From JAHEEL01 sp963700375 (lineage in GTDB: Bacteria; Actinomycetota; Acidimicrobiia; Spongiisociales; UBA5794): a DNA stretch of 64,000 nt. Shown piece by piece: positions 53,370 through 61,346 of the stretch. Where the stretch lies: NCBI GenBank assembly GCA_963700375.1, contig CAVOXF010000006.1, forward strand, positions 682,001 to 746,000, read 5' to 3'. Position numbers and translations under genes: made by a program. The stretch's first letter is position 1. Each line of letters starts with the position of its first letter. A model generated the notes under the pieces. The model did no database searches. It saw only the letters and a list, made by a program, of their open reading frames with translations, and was not told where the DNA came from.

Positions 53370-53954
53370 ATGCTGTGTTCGCTCCCATGTCGACCCGTGA
53401 TCGTCATCGGCGCGCTGGCTCTCGTCATCGGCGCATGTGCCGATAGCGGGTCAGGTACCACCATCGCATCGACGACCACCGCAGAAGAAGTGACGACCAC
53501 GACCATGCCTGTCGAAGAGACCGATGAGTACCGGGCACTCGAATCGCAGCTGGCCGGCGCTGAGGAAGAACGCGATCTCCCGGCAGAGCAATTGGAGCCG
53601 GCCATCGGAGCCGCCATCGATCTGACTGAGTTCGCCGAGGCATGGAGCAGCGGGGACCCTGATCAGATCCGAGCCTTCTACACCGACGACGCGGTGATCA
53701 TGCCGATCGGCGTGGATGAAGTCCAAGACGGCAAGGTCGCCGGGGGCTGGGGAATGGGCGACGACATTGATCGAGAGGCCCTCCAGCATGCAGGCGGCAC
53801 CTATGAGATCTTCAACCCGATACGGGTCGGCGACATCGCCGCATTCACCTGGCGGTGGGATGTCACCGGGTTCATCATCACCGGAGCCAACATCCTCCAC
53901 TACCGCGACGATCTCATCTGGCGGGAATACATCGACTACCAAGCAGGCGAATAG
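53370..53954 (+). CDS. Lipoprotein with SnoaL/NTF2-like domain
   Basis: 194 residues. Signal with lipobox VIVIGALALVIGAC, Thr-rich linker (ASTTTAEEVTTTTMPV), then an alpha+beta NTF2-like domain: LTEFAEAWSSGDPDQIRAFYTDDAVIMPIGVDEVQDGKVAGGWGMGD, GGTYEIFNPIRVGDIAAFTWRWDV, ANILHYRDDLIWREYIDY. This is the SnoaL-like 'ketosteroid isomerase' shape, anchored outside the membrane; the ligand is unknown. GAGGAGG before the ATG. Confidence 0.83.
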   Translation: MLCSLPCRPVIVIGALALVIGACADSGSGTTIASTTTAEEVTTTTMPVEETDEYRALESQLAGAEEERDLPAEQLEPAIGAAIDLTEFAEAWSSGDPDQIRAFYTDDAVIMPIGVDEVQDGKVAGGWGMGDDIDREALQHAGGTYEIFNPIRVGDIAAFTWRWDVTGFIITGANILHYRDDLIWREYIDYQAGE

Positions 53955-54027
53955 CCGCTGCCTTCAGCACCTATGCGTGCCCATTACGGGGTGGTGGGGG
54001 TGTTTCAGCGCCCGTGTGAGGGCTTTG

Positions 54028-54330
54028 ATGGCCGAGTCAACCGTCATCGGCTACGCAGCGAAGACGATCGGGGGTTGTCTCGAACGCGTCGCGCTCGATG
54101 CGCGGCCGCCGGGCGATCGCGGGTGCGGGTGGGGGTGACGCACTGCGGGGTGTGCCATACCGATGTCCACGCGATCGACAACGACTTCGGCGTGTTCTCG
54201 TTCCCGGTTGTGCCGGGAACGAGATCGTAGGCAGCGTCGACGAGGTCGGAGCAAGACCGACGACCGTCCGCTTCGCGCACGGGTCGCCGTGGGCCTCGAC
54301 TCGGTGGCCCGCGGACATCTGGATCACCAC
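54028..54330 (+). pseudogene. Remnant of a zinc alcohol dehydrogenase (CAD-like)
   Basis: Three frames in succession read MAESTVIGYAAKTIGG, then VRVGVTHCGVCHTDVHAIDNDFGVFSFPVVPG, then NEIVGSVDEVGARPTTVRFA. 'THCGVCHTDVHAI(D/R)NDxGxSxFPxVPGHEIVG' is the catalytic-zinc region of cinnamyl-alcohol-type dehydrogenases. Two shifts and loss of everything after about residue 95 (the Rossmann domain) make it a true relic, not just a read error. Confidence 0.72.
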
Positions 54331-54436
54331 GTGCCGGAAGGTTTATCCCACGTTTATCCATTGCTTGGTAATGAATTAGGCGATTTCGACCGATACTGAA
54401 CACTCGTTCGAATCAAGCCGTCAGGGGATAGGTGAC

Positions 54437-56500
54437 ATGAAGACGCGAACCGCCGCCGTGCTCGCATTCGGCGCGATGACCGCGCTTGGCCTCTCGTTGA
54501 TCCTCGCCCAGGGCGTCGAGGCGAAGAACGAATCCGACTTCCTTCCGGCATTCAGAGCCACATATCCGGCTGCGGTCGGCAGTCGAATCGACTCCTGCAC
54601 GATCTGTCACAACGTCCAGGGATCGGAGTACAAGCTCAACTCCTACGCCAGACAGTGGAAGGAAGGCCAGGATTTCGCCGCGATCAACAGCCGCGACGCC
54701 GACGGAGACGGGTACACCAACCTCCAGGAGATCGACGCCCGCACGTTCCCGGGGAACGCGTCCGACAACCCGTCCACCGTCACCACCACAACGACCGTTC
54801 CGGGGGCCACCACAACCACGGCACCACCGGGCAGCGGCTCGGCGATCTATCAGGCCAACTGTGCCTCCTGCCACGGCGGCAATGGCGGCAACCTCGTTCC
54901 CACCACGCTCAGTCTCTCCCGGATCGTCGATGTGGTCCGCAACGGGCGCGGAACCATGCCGGGCTACTCCGGATCTCTGACGAGCGCTGAGATCCAGTTG
55001 GTGTCGGAGTACCTATTCAACTGGGGCCCTACGGCCACAACAACCACAACAACCACCCCGGGGACCCCTCCCCCGCCGCCCCCGGACGGATCGGCGTTGT
55101 ACCGCGCTTCGTGCGCGGGATGCCACGGCGCCAACGGCGGTGACCTGGCTGGAACGTCGCTGAATCGGAGTCAGCTCGTGAGCAGCATCACCAACGGCAC
55201 GACAACCGGCATGCCAGCATACAAATCGACGTACAACGCCACTGAGATCGGCGCTATCGCCGACTACCTCCTCTCACTCGGCGCCGCTCCGACGACGACA
55301 ACCACGACGAGACCCGGATCGGCGCCGCCGCCGCCACCCAGCGGCGCCTCCGTCTACTCCAGCAACTGCGCCGCCTGCCACGGCGCCTCCGGCGGAGACC
55401 TCGTCGGACGCAACCTCACAACCAGCCGGATCTCAACGGTGACCAACAACGGAACCACCGGCATGCCCGGATTCTCTTCCCGCCTCTCGCCAGCCGAAAC
55501 CAGCGCCGTCGTTGCCTATGTCGCCGGCAAAGCCGGAGGCACAGCAACCACCACAACCACCAAACCCGGGACGCCGCCACCCAGCGGCGCCTCCGTCTAC
55601 TCCAGCAACTGCGCCGCCTGCCACGGCGCCTCCGGCGGAGACCTCGTCGGACGCAACCTCACAACCAGCCGGATCTCAACGGTGACCAACAACGGAACCA
55701 CCGGCATGCCCGGATTCTCTTCCCGCCTCTCGCCAGCCGAAACCAGCGCCGTCGTTGCCTATGTCGCCGGCAAAGCCGGAGGCACAGCAACCACCACAAC
55801 CACCAAACCCGGGACGCCGCCACCCAGCGGCGCCTCCGTCTACTCCAGCAACTGCGCCGCCTGCCACGGCGCCTCCGGCGGAGACCTCGTCGGCCATGTG
55901 CTCAGTGATACCAGGCTTGCTTCGGTGATTTCGCAAGGCACGGGAACCATGCCCGGCTACGCCTCTCGCCTTGGGTCGGCGGACCTCGACGCTGTCGTCG
56001 CCTACGTTTCTTCCCTCGGTGCCAATTCCCCCGTCGCCACCCCGGGCGCCACGCCTGTCGGCGGCGAGGTCGAAGGTACCTACAAGTATCTCTGCGCCAC
56101 ATGCCACGGCGCCGACGGCGAAGGCCGTGGAACCGTGGCGCCCTTCGGTGAGAACCTCGATGCCGCAGGCGTGGCGGCCATGATTCGGAACGGCGGGGCT
56201 CGCATGCCCGGTTTCCCGGATCTCACCGAGGAGAGTCTCGATGCGCTCGTTGCACACACGCTGCTGCTCGCCAATGGTGAACCCACGGTCGTGGAAGCCT
56301 CGAGTAACGAGGACTTGAGCGCTCTCTCCGCCGCAGGGCACAACATCGAAGACGACTCGGACGCGGTCGCCGCGGCGGGACTCAGTACCGATGGCCAGGG
56401 TCTGCCAATGGGCGTCCTGGCGGTGATCGCCTTCGGGATCCTGGGCTTCGTCGGCGGCATCGGATACTCACGAACCCGAGCCGCGCGCCGCACGTCGTAG
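54437..56500 (+). CDS. Seven-haem, repeat-built surface c-type cytochrome with C-terminal membrane anchor
   Basis: 687 residues. Signal peptide (TAAVLAFGAMTALGLSLILAQ), an N-terminal haem site CTICH (residues 54-58) followed by an EF-hand-like DADGDGYTN, then six mono-haem cytochrome c modules joined by TTTTTT-PGTPPPP linkers. Haem motifs: CASCH 142, CAGCH 226, CAACH 311, 392 and 473, CATCH 553; each module then has MPG/A-Y/F, the Met axial ligand (first module lacks it). The three CAACH modules are nearly identical (see repeat). The C-terminal helix MGVLAVIAFGILGFVGGIGY and RTRAARR tail anchor it with the N-part outside. It is probably a flexible electron conduit across the wall. ATG 54437 behind AGGTGA. 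Confidence 0.93.
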   Translation: MKTRTAAVLAFGAMTALGLSLILAQGVEAKNESDFLPAFRATYPAAVGSRIDSCTICHNVQGSEYKLNSYARQWKEGQDFAAINSRDADGDGYTNLQEIDARTFPGNASDNPSTVTTTTTVPGATTTTAPPGSGSAIYQANCASCHGGNGGNLVPTTLSLSRIVDVVRNGRGTMPGYSGSLTSAEIQLVSEYLFNWGPTATTTTTTTPGTPPPPPPDGSALYRASCAGCHGANGGDLAGTSLNRSQLVSSITNGTTTGMPAYKSTYNATEIGAIADYLLSLGAAPTTTTTTRPGSAPPPPPSGASVYSSNCAACHGASGGDLVGRNLTTSRISTVTNNGTTGMPGFSSRLSPAETSAVVAYVAGKAGGTATTTTTKPGTPPPSGASVYSSNCAACHGASGGDLVGRNLTTSRISTVTNNGTTGMPGFSSRLSPAETSAVVAYVAGKAGGTATTTTTKPGTPPPSGASVYSSNCAACHGASGGDLVGHVLSDTRLASVISQGTGTMPGYASRLGSADLDAVVAYVSSLGANSPVATPGATPVGGEVEGTYKYLCATCHGADGEGRGTVAPFGENLDAAGVAAMIRNGGARMPGFPDLTEESLDALVAHTLLLANGEPTVVEASSNEDLSALSAAGHNIEDDSDAVAAAGLSTDGQGLPMGVLAVIAFGILGFVGGIGYSRTRAARRTS
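55329..55893 (+). repeat. Exact 243-base tandem repeat in the cytochrome gene
   Basis: Period 243 bases (81 codons): copy 1 from 55329, copy 2 from 55572, partial copy 3 to 55893, where the sequence diverges. The first two copies look identical at base level, silent positions included. It indicates recent duplication of one haem module (GASVYSSNCAACH to TKPGTPPPS). Confidence 0.9.
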
Positions 56501-56727
56501 CGCGGAATCTGCAGCCGTCAAACCGAGCACCACACGCTTCGCGCGAGGAGCGTCACCGCGCCAAACGAAGGCGACAGCGGCGCAACGCTCCGATCGGCAA
56601 GTCTCACGGCACGCCGCGCCGAGTGCGGCGGAGTTGCCCGACCGACCGCAGTGGACGGAGCACTATTGCCCGGATACCTGGGCCCACCACCTCCAAGGCT
56701 TGGGCCGGCGCCGGAAGCCAGGTCGCG

Positions 56728-57423
56728 TCAACCGGCGGCGCCTGGCCCGTCAGCGTCCAGCAGTTCACCATCGAGAATCTGCACCGTTCGATCCGTGAAC
56801 TCGACCATACGAAGATCGTGAGTAACCATGATCCCGGCCTTGCCTCGACTCTTGATCTCGGATGCGAGGAGCTTCACAACTTGCGTCCCGAGCTCAGTGT
56901 CCAGGGAGGCGGTCGGCTCGTCGACGAGGATCAGATCCGGATCGGTCACCAGCGCTCGCCCAATGGCCACACGCTGTCGCTCGCCGCCCGAAAGCTGTTC
57001 TGGGAGATTGTCGCCCCGTTCGGTGAGCCCGAGCTCCTCGAGCAGCTGGTTCGCCCGATCATTGATCTCGTCGCGGGGTTTGTCCGAAATCGAGGCCATC
57101 ACCGTCATGTTCTCTTTCGCCGTCAAGAACGGGACGAGATTGAAGCCCTGGAACACGAACCCGACTCGATTCGCCCGGAACCGAGTCTGCTCCTTCTTCG
57201 AGAGATCGGTGAGAACGGTATCTCCGACGGTCACGGACCCAGATGTCGGAGAGAGGAGACCACCGATTACCGAAAGTAGCGTTGTCTTGCCGGATCCTGA
57301 CGGACCGACCAGTGCCAGGAACTCGTTGTCCTGCAAGGAGATACTCGCATGGCACAAAGCCCTGACCGCGGTGTGGCCTTCGCCGTACACCTTGGTCACA
57401 TTGTCCACGAACATGGCTGTCAC
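56728..57423 (-). CDS. ABC exporter ATPase (MacB/LolD-like)
   Basis: 231 residues: Walker A GPSGSGKTT, Q-loop QGFNLVPFLTAKENM, signature LSGGERQRVAIGRAL, Walker B LILVDEPTASLD, and H-loop VTHDLRM. This is the MacB/LolD/FtsE-like clade that pairs with FtsX/MacB-fold permeases. Start GTG 57423 overlaps the permease stop (GTGA), so the three genes form one operon transcribed from about 59.7 kb. The cytochrome gene converges with it. Confidence 0.95.
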   Translation of the reverse strand: MTAMFVDNVTKVYGEGHTAVRALCHASISLQDNEFLALVGPSGSGKTTLLSVIGGLLSPTSGSVTVGDTVLTDLSKKEQTRFRANRVGFVFQGFNLVPFLTAKENMTVMASISDKPRDEINDRANQLLEELGLTERGDNLPEQLSGGERQRVAIGRALVTDPDLILVDEPTASLDTELGTQVVKLLASEIKSRGKAGIMVTHDLRMVEFTDRTVQILDGELLDADGPGAAG

Positions 57424-58544
57424 GCCTCACCTCCAAGAGCAGACGCTGGATCGATCTGGATCACCCGCCGAAATGAGAAGGCCGCCCCAAGACCGCCCAT
57501 AGCGACGGTGGCGAGAAAGAGCGACACGGCGCTGGCTGGCAGGAACGCCACCGGAACCGTTGCCGGAAGCATGAAGCCGAGCAGCCTGGCCAGGACGAAA
57601 CCCCCGACGTAGCCGGCAGTTGTGGCGATCAACGCCTGGATCAGCACCCCCTGCAGGAGGAGCGCGTTGGGCGAACCGATCGCCTTCAGGATGGCAAGCT
57701 GACCTCGCTTCTCGAGCGTGATGAGGGCGAAGAACAACGCGATGACGAGGGCGACGACAACGAAACTGGCGGCGATAATCGCCCTGAACGTCGCCTGCTG
57801 TTGCTCCACACCGGGCAACGACAGGACGGCCTCATCGGTGGTGACCGTCTCGGTGGTGGCCAGTGCGTCGTCGATCACGGTCGCCACCGTGGCCACGTCG
57901 ACGCCTTCGTCAACAACGATCGGGAAGGCCTGCGCGACTGACCCGATGCGGGCCGTCTCGGGGCGCACTTCGGCTCGAAGGGCTTGCCACGTCTCCAGCG
58001 GGACCCAAAGTGAGCGAGCCAGGAGGTATTGCGATTCCTCAACGAATCCGACCACCTGGAGTGATTGTGCGCTACCCACGATGGTCACCAAGTCTCCAAG
58101 CGAGACGCCATCGGCGTGCAGCGATGAATCGGCCAGGACAACGCCAGGCTCTCCAACCTGAGGACGCCGGCCCTCGACCAGCTTCGTAGGCTCGCCAGCG
58201 TGTCCGGGGATGTGACCGATCACGGCGGCGTCGAACGGTTCTGCCCCGGCGACACCGGTGCTGAGCAGGACACCGAGAGCGCCCACATCGGCCACGCCGG
58301 GAACGGCTGATACCTCGGCCATGGCGGACACGGGCAGTTCGCTACGCACCAGGGAGCGACGGCCATCGATCGAGTAGACAAGAGCGTCCGAGTCGCCGGT
58401 TGCCAGAGCCCCGGTTGTTCCAATGAACAGGCCGTCCGCGAGCGCGGCGAGCACGAGCACCAGGAATACGATGAACGCGACCGCTCCCACGATCGAGAGC
58501 CAACGGCCGCGGCGTCGCCGCATCTCGGCAAGGGCTATGTTCAT
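57420..58544 (-). CDS. ABC exporter permease (FtsX/MacB type), second subunit
   Basis: 374 residues from ATG 58544: first helix IVGAVAFIVFLVLVLAALADGLF, a large extracellular domain of about 220 residues, then three C-terminal helices (FRAIIAASFVVVALVIALFFALITLEKRGQLAILKAIGSP; IQALIATTAGYVGGFVLARLLGF; LFLATVAMGGLGAAFSFRRVIQIDPASALGGEA). 'L-K-A-I-G-(A/S)' is the FtsX/MacB permease motif. The start overlaps the previous permease stop (TGATG). Confidence 0.93.
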   Translation of the reverse strand: MNIALAEMRRRRGRWLSIVGAVAFIVFLVLVLAALADGLFIGTTGALATGDSDALVYSIDGRRSLVRSELPVSAMAEVSAVPGVADVGALGVLLSTGVAGAEPFDAAVIGHIPGHAGEPTKLVEGRRPQVGEPGVVLADSSLHADGVSLGDLVTIVGSAQSLQVVGFVEESQYLLARSLWVPLETWQALRAEVRPETARIGSVAQAFPIVVDEGVDVATVATVIDDALATTETVTTDEAVLSLPGVEQQQATFRAIIAASFVVVALVIALFFALITLEKRGQLAILKAIGSPNALLLQGVLIQALIATTAGYVGGFVLARLLGFMLPATVPVAFLPASAVSLFLATVAMGGLGAAFSFRRVIQIDPASALGGEA

Positions 58545-59653
58545 CAGTTGCCGCCTCGCGCTGCTTCCGCCGGCTCCACTTTCGCGATGCGCCGGACCGA
58601 GAGGAGTCCGGCGAGGATCGAGAACACCATGACTGCAACGGTGATGGCGACCACCAGAGTCGCGTCGACAGAGAGCGGGAACGACGCGCTCGAACCAAAG
58701 GTCGCCGCCCACAGCGCGGCGGTGGCGAGCAGTGAGCCGAGGAGAACGAGGACGACGATCTGGACAACCAGTGAAGACGCCAGATAGCCGGTTCCGGCTC
58801 CGATGGCACGCAGCGTCGTGAAGCTACGGAGCTTCTGGATAGTGAGAATCAGGAAGAAGAAGCCGACCACGAGCACAACAACTGCGAACGTGATCCCCAC
58901 GATCAACGCGAAGCTCTGGCTGATCGAAGCCACACCCGGGGCTGCTGCAGCCGCCACCGAGCGCTCGAGACCCTCGACACCGGCAACGGTGGCCGTGATC
59001 CGTTCACCGAGTTCCGCTGGGTCCTCTCCAGGTTCCGGCTCAACGCCAACGAGGGACAACGGGACGAACGGGGTACCTGGGAATTCGGCTTCGAAGATGG
59101 TGGCCCACCCGTCGAAGTCTATGTAGGCCGTCGCGAGCACGGCGTAGCGAAGATCTTCGACATACCCGACGATCGTGAGTTCCGAGCCACTTGGGATGAG
59201 CTTGATCGTCTCGCCGACTTCGAAACCCTCATCTATCCCGGACCTATCGACCACCACCTCACCCGGACCGGGGGCGCGCCCTTCGACGATTGGATCGGGT
59301 CGGCCTGGGCCGGAGAAATCCACTCCCCAGAGTGACAGATCGGTGAGAGTGCCGGCGACATCGACCGTCAGAGTGAGCTCACCAATCGGCGCCGCAGCCA
59401 ACACGCCGGGCACCGCGCCGACGTCGCCGACGATCGACTGGTCGAGCCGGCTGGCCTGCAGATTGCGGCGCGCCGCGTCCTCATACACCAGAACCTCAGC
59501 CGAGTTGTTCTCGATCGCGCCGACGAAGAAGCCAAGAAGCGTTGCAGAGAGAGTATTGAGGAAGAGCAGGAGGAAGATGAGCAGGCCGACAGCGCCGGCC
59601 AACAGACCGAATCGGAGCTTCGACCTCCAGAGGTCTCGCAGTGCGATGAACAC
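58544..59653 (-). CDS. ABC exporter permease (FtsX/MacB type), first subunit
   Basis: 369 residues from GTG 59653. Same layout as the second subunit: N-terminal helix FGLLAGAVGLLIFLLLFLNTLSATLLGFF, an extracellular domain with NLQASRLDQSIVGDVGAVPG, three C-terminal helices with RSFTTLRAIGAGTGYLASSL and VRRIAKVEPAEAARGG. Together with the second permease and the ATPase it forms an MacB/Lol-like exporter, possibly for lipoproteins, peptides or drugs. TAGGCT lies 8 bases before the GTG. Confidence 0.92.
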   Translation of the reverse strand: MFIALRDLWRSKLRFGLLAGAVGLLIFLLLFLNTLSATLLGFFVGAIENNSAEVLVYEDAARRNLQASRLDQSIVGDVGAVPGVLAAAPIGELTLTVDVAGTLTDLSLWGVDFSGPGRPDPIVEGRAPGPGEVVVDRSGIDEGFEVGETIKLIPSGSELTIVGYVEDLRYAVLATAYIDFDGWATIFEAEFPGTPFVPLSLVGVEPEPGEDPAELGERITATVAGVEGLERSVAAAAAPGVASISQSFALIVGITFAVVVLVVGFFFLILTIQKLRSFTTLRAIGAGTGYLASSLVVQIVVLVLLGSLLATAALWAATFGSSASFPLSVDATLVVAITVAVMVFSILAGLLSVRRIAKVEPAEAARGGN

Positions 59654-60005
59654 GATCCGGCAGCCTAGGGGCAGTCATGTCCGTGGGCAGGTGTCGCCGC
59701 CCTCGGTCCCCAGGCGAGGGGCAAGATCCGTAACCAGTCGTGGTTTCAGATCGGTGCTGGAATCATGCTTGTCGCGCTAGCCCTCACAACCTGACGATCG
59801 AGTCGCTCACCCGCTCCAAGTCCCACGGCCCCTCGGCACCGCCTACGTCATCATTCGAACACCCGCGGGTCGGCGCTAGGGCCGAGCGGCGATCACGTTG
59901 CGCGTGGGCGCTCCCGGCCGGTGCTCTGGCCACCGACTCGGTGTGAACATCGTCAACACGTGGTGAACAGCGACACGATCGGCCGGTTCGCCGGCGCCTT
60001 GTCGG
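59654..60005. other. Promoter region of the ABC operon; no gene seen
   Basis: About 350 bases. A direct repeat-like pair GTGTGAACA and GTGGTGAACA lies near 59940-59970, possibly a regulator site. Confidence 0.35.
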
Positions 60006-60368
60006 TCAGCTGTTGAGGGCCGCTACGAGGTTCTTCGTCGAGAGCATGCCGTAGTCGAATAGGAATTCGCTGCTGTCGTTCATCGTGATCAGGACGCGTT
60101 TCATCATGCCCTTCTTCACCCCCTCGGCGGACGCGATCTCGGTGCGGGGAAGGACGATGTCGAACTCGGTATCGGTGTTGTGGATGTACGCCACGTGGCC
60201 ACCCGAGACGGCAAACGCTCCCAGCGACCCGGCGATCCCTTTGAGGATCTCCTTGTTCGAGGAGTCGTAGAGGGTCCTGAACCGAACCTCGTCATCACCG
60301 ACGTTGAGCTTGCCAGTCAGTCGACCGCCGTCAGCGGGCAGGTAGTTGATGGACCATTCATTCGCCAT
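60006..60368 (-). CDS. GRAM/PH-like domain protein
   Basis: 120 residues: ADGGRLTGKLNVGDDEVRFRTLYD, then AVSGGHVAYIHNTDTEFDIVLPRTEIASAEGVKKGMMKRVLITMNDSSEFLFDYGMLSTKNLVAAL. The alternating beta strands, K-R-V-L-I-T, and the final helix match a PH/GRAM-like barrel (bacterial PH, 'YokE-like'). Cytoplasmic, no partner visible. GGAGGC precedes the ATG. Confidence 0.75.
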   Translation of the reverse strand: MANEWSINYLPADGGRLTGKLNVGDDEVRFRTLYDSSNKEILKGIAGSLGAFAVSGGHVAYIHNTDTEFDIVLPRTEIASAEGVKKGMMKRVLITMNDSSEFLFDYGMLSTKNLVAALNS

Positions 60369-60468
60369 GCGGCCTCCTAGCAGCGCTCCGCAGCGAGCCT
60401 ACACCCACCGAAACTCGCCCTCAAAGATGGACGCTCGGCGGCCGTATACCTCTCGCGCAACGGGAGAT

Positions 60469-60927
60469 CTACGGTGTCTCCGCCGCGACGAGTTCGCAGT
60501 ATGTCCGCGCGCTTTGCGGATGACGCTCATTCCACACCATCATCAACCGCTCGTCTCGTTCCACGAACCACTCGTTCGAAACGTGCTCGCCGATGCCGGG
60601 AGCCTCACCACGTTGGCTCCGTATCACTTCGTCAGCATCGTCGCGAAGAGACAGGAACTCATCGACGGAGATGCCGTACGCCGCCTTGAATCTTCGATCG
60701 AAGTCAGCCTGCATATCCTGGGAAGACGTCGCCTCCGGTGAACCAGACGCCTCGGGCAACCGGAGAGCCAACCCGGAAATCGTATTTGCGCTCCCTCCGA
60801 GACTCCCCGCGGTGAGTTCGACACAAGCGGCAAGGTCGTCATCAGACATCGAGACCACTGGGCTACACGCGACCGCGAAGACGGTCACCGCTGCGAATGC
60901 AGAGAGCCACGCTCGTATCGCCCGCAT
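60469..60927 (-). CDS. Hypothetical lipoprotein
   Basis: 152 residues: signal and lipobox (AIRAWLSAFAAVTVFAVAC), then SDDDLAACVELTAGSLGGSANTISG and ADFDRRFKAAYGISVDEFLSLRDDADEVIRSQRGEAPG, and WFVERDERLMMVWNERHPQSARTYCELVAAETP. Two further Cys may pair. No family known. TAGGAT lies 6 bases before ATG 60927. Confidence 0.75.
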   Translation of the reverse strand: MRAIRAWLSAFAAVTVFAVACSPVVSMSDDDLAACVELTAGSLGGSANTISGLALRLPEASGSPEATSSQDMQADFDRRFKAAYGISVDEFLSLRDDADEVIRSQRGEAPGIGEHVSNEWFVERDERLMMVWNERHPQSARTYCELVAAETP

Positions 60928-60933
60928 GGCCCA

Positions 60934-60939
60934 ATCCTA
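60934..60939 (-). promoter_or_regulatory. -10 box for leaderless lipoprotein gene
   Basis: TAGGAT on the reverse strand, 6 bases before ATG 60927. Confidence 0.45.
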
Positions 60940-61346
60940 CGCCCACGGACACACCGCCACCCGCGTCGCCACTCACGGGCTGGACGATTCCCTGGGTTCG
61001 ATCCCTCAATCCGGACTGGAATCGTGCCGATGACTGGCGTGCAAGGGACCTGCACCAACGCGTCAGGTGAATGCCCACAGTTTCCTCCGTGGCTGTGGGC
61101 ATTCGCTGTTCACGTCCCATTCCGGTTCGCCCGGTTGCTTCGATTGACGAGTTCCGGCCGCCGTACGGGTCGATCCGGGTGAGATCGCGGCGGCCGTTGA
61201 TCGGTGCCTCGTTGGCGCATTGATTGCCAATCAAGGTTCTGCGCATGACGGTCGAGACCACCATGTTGAGCGGCCTCGATCTGAGGCGATTCCTGGCCGT
61301 CCACCGTGTCGGTATTGACGAGCAACGGCCGGGGACCGTTTCCGCG
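60940..61346. other. Gap between lipoprotein and hydrogenase genes
   Basis: No supported gene in about 400 bases. Contains the 61069-61104 hairpin, which would end the hydrogenase operon transcript. Confidence 0.4.
61069..61104. terminator. Hairpin terminator after the hydrogenase operon
   Basis: GAATGCCCACAG and CTGTGGGCATTC, a perfect 12-base stem with a 12-base loop. It lies about 240 bases past the hydrogenase stop, rather far, so it could also be a separate RNA element. Confidence 0.5.

Noticed and set aside
55329..55893. Direct repeats that could be a CRISPR array
   Set aside because: The 243-base units are coding, contiguous and identical, without spacers.
60990..61030. T-arm-like GGGTTCGATCCC suggesting a tRNA
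   Set aside because: No acceptor, anticodon or D-arm partner in a tRNA-sized window, and the T-stem pairs poorly.
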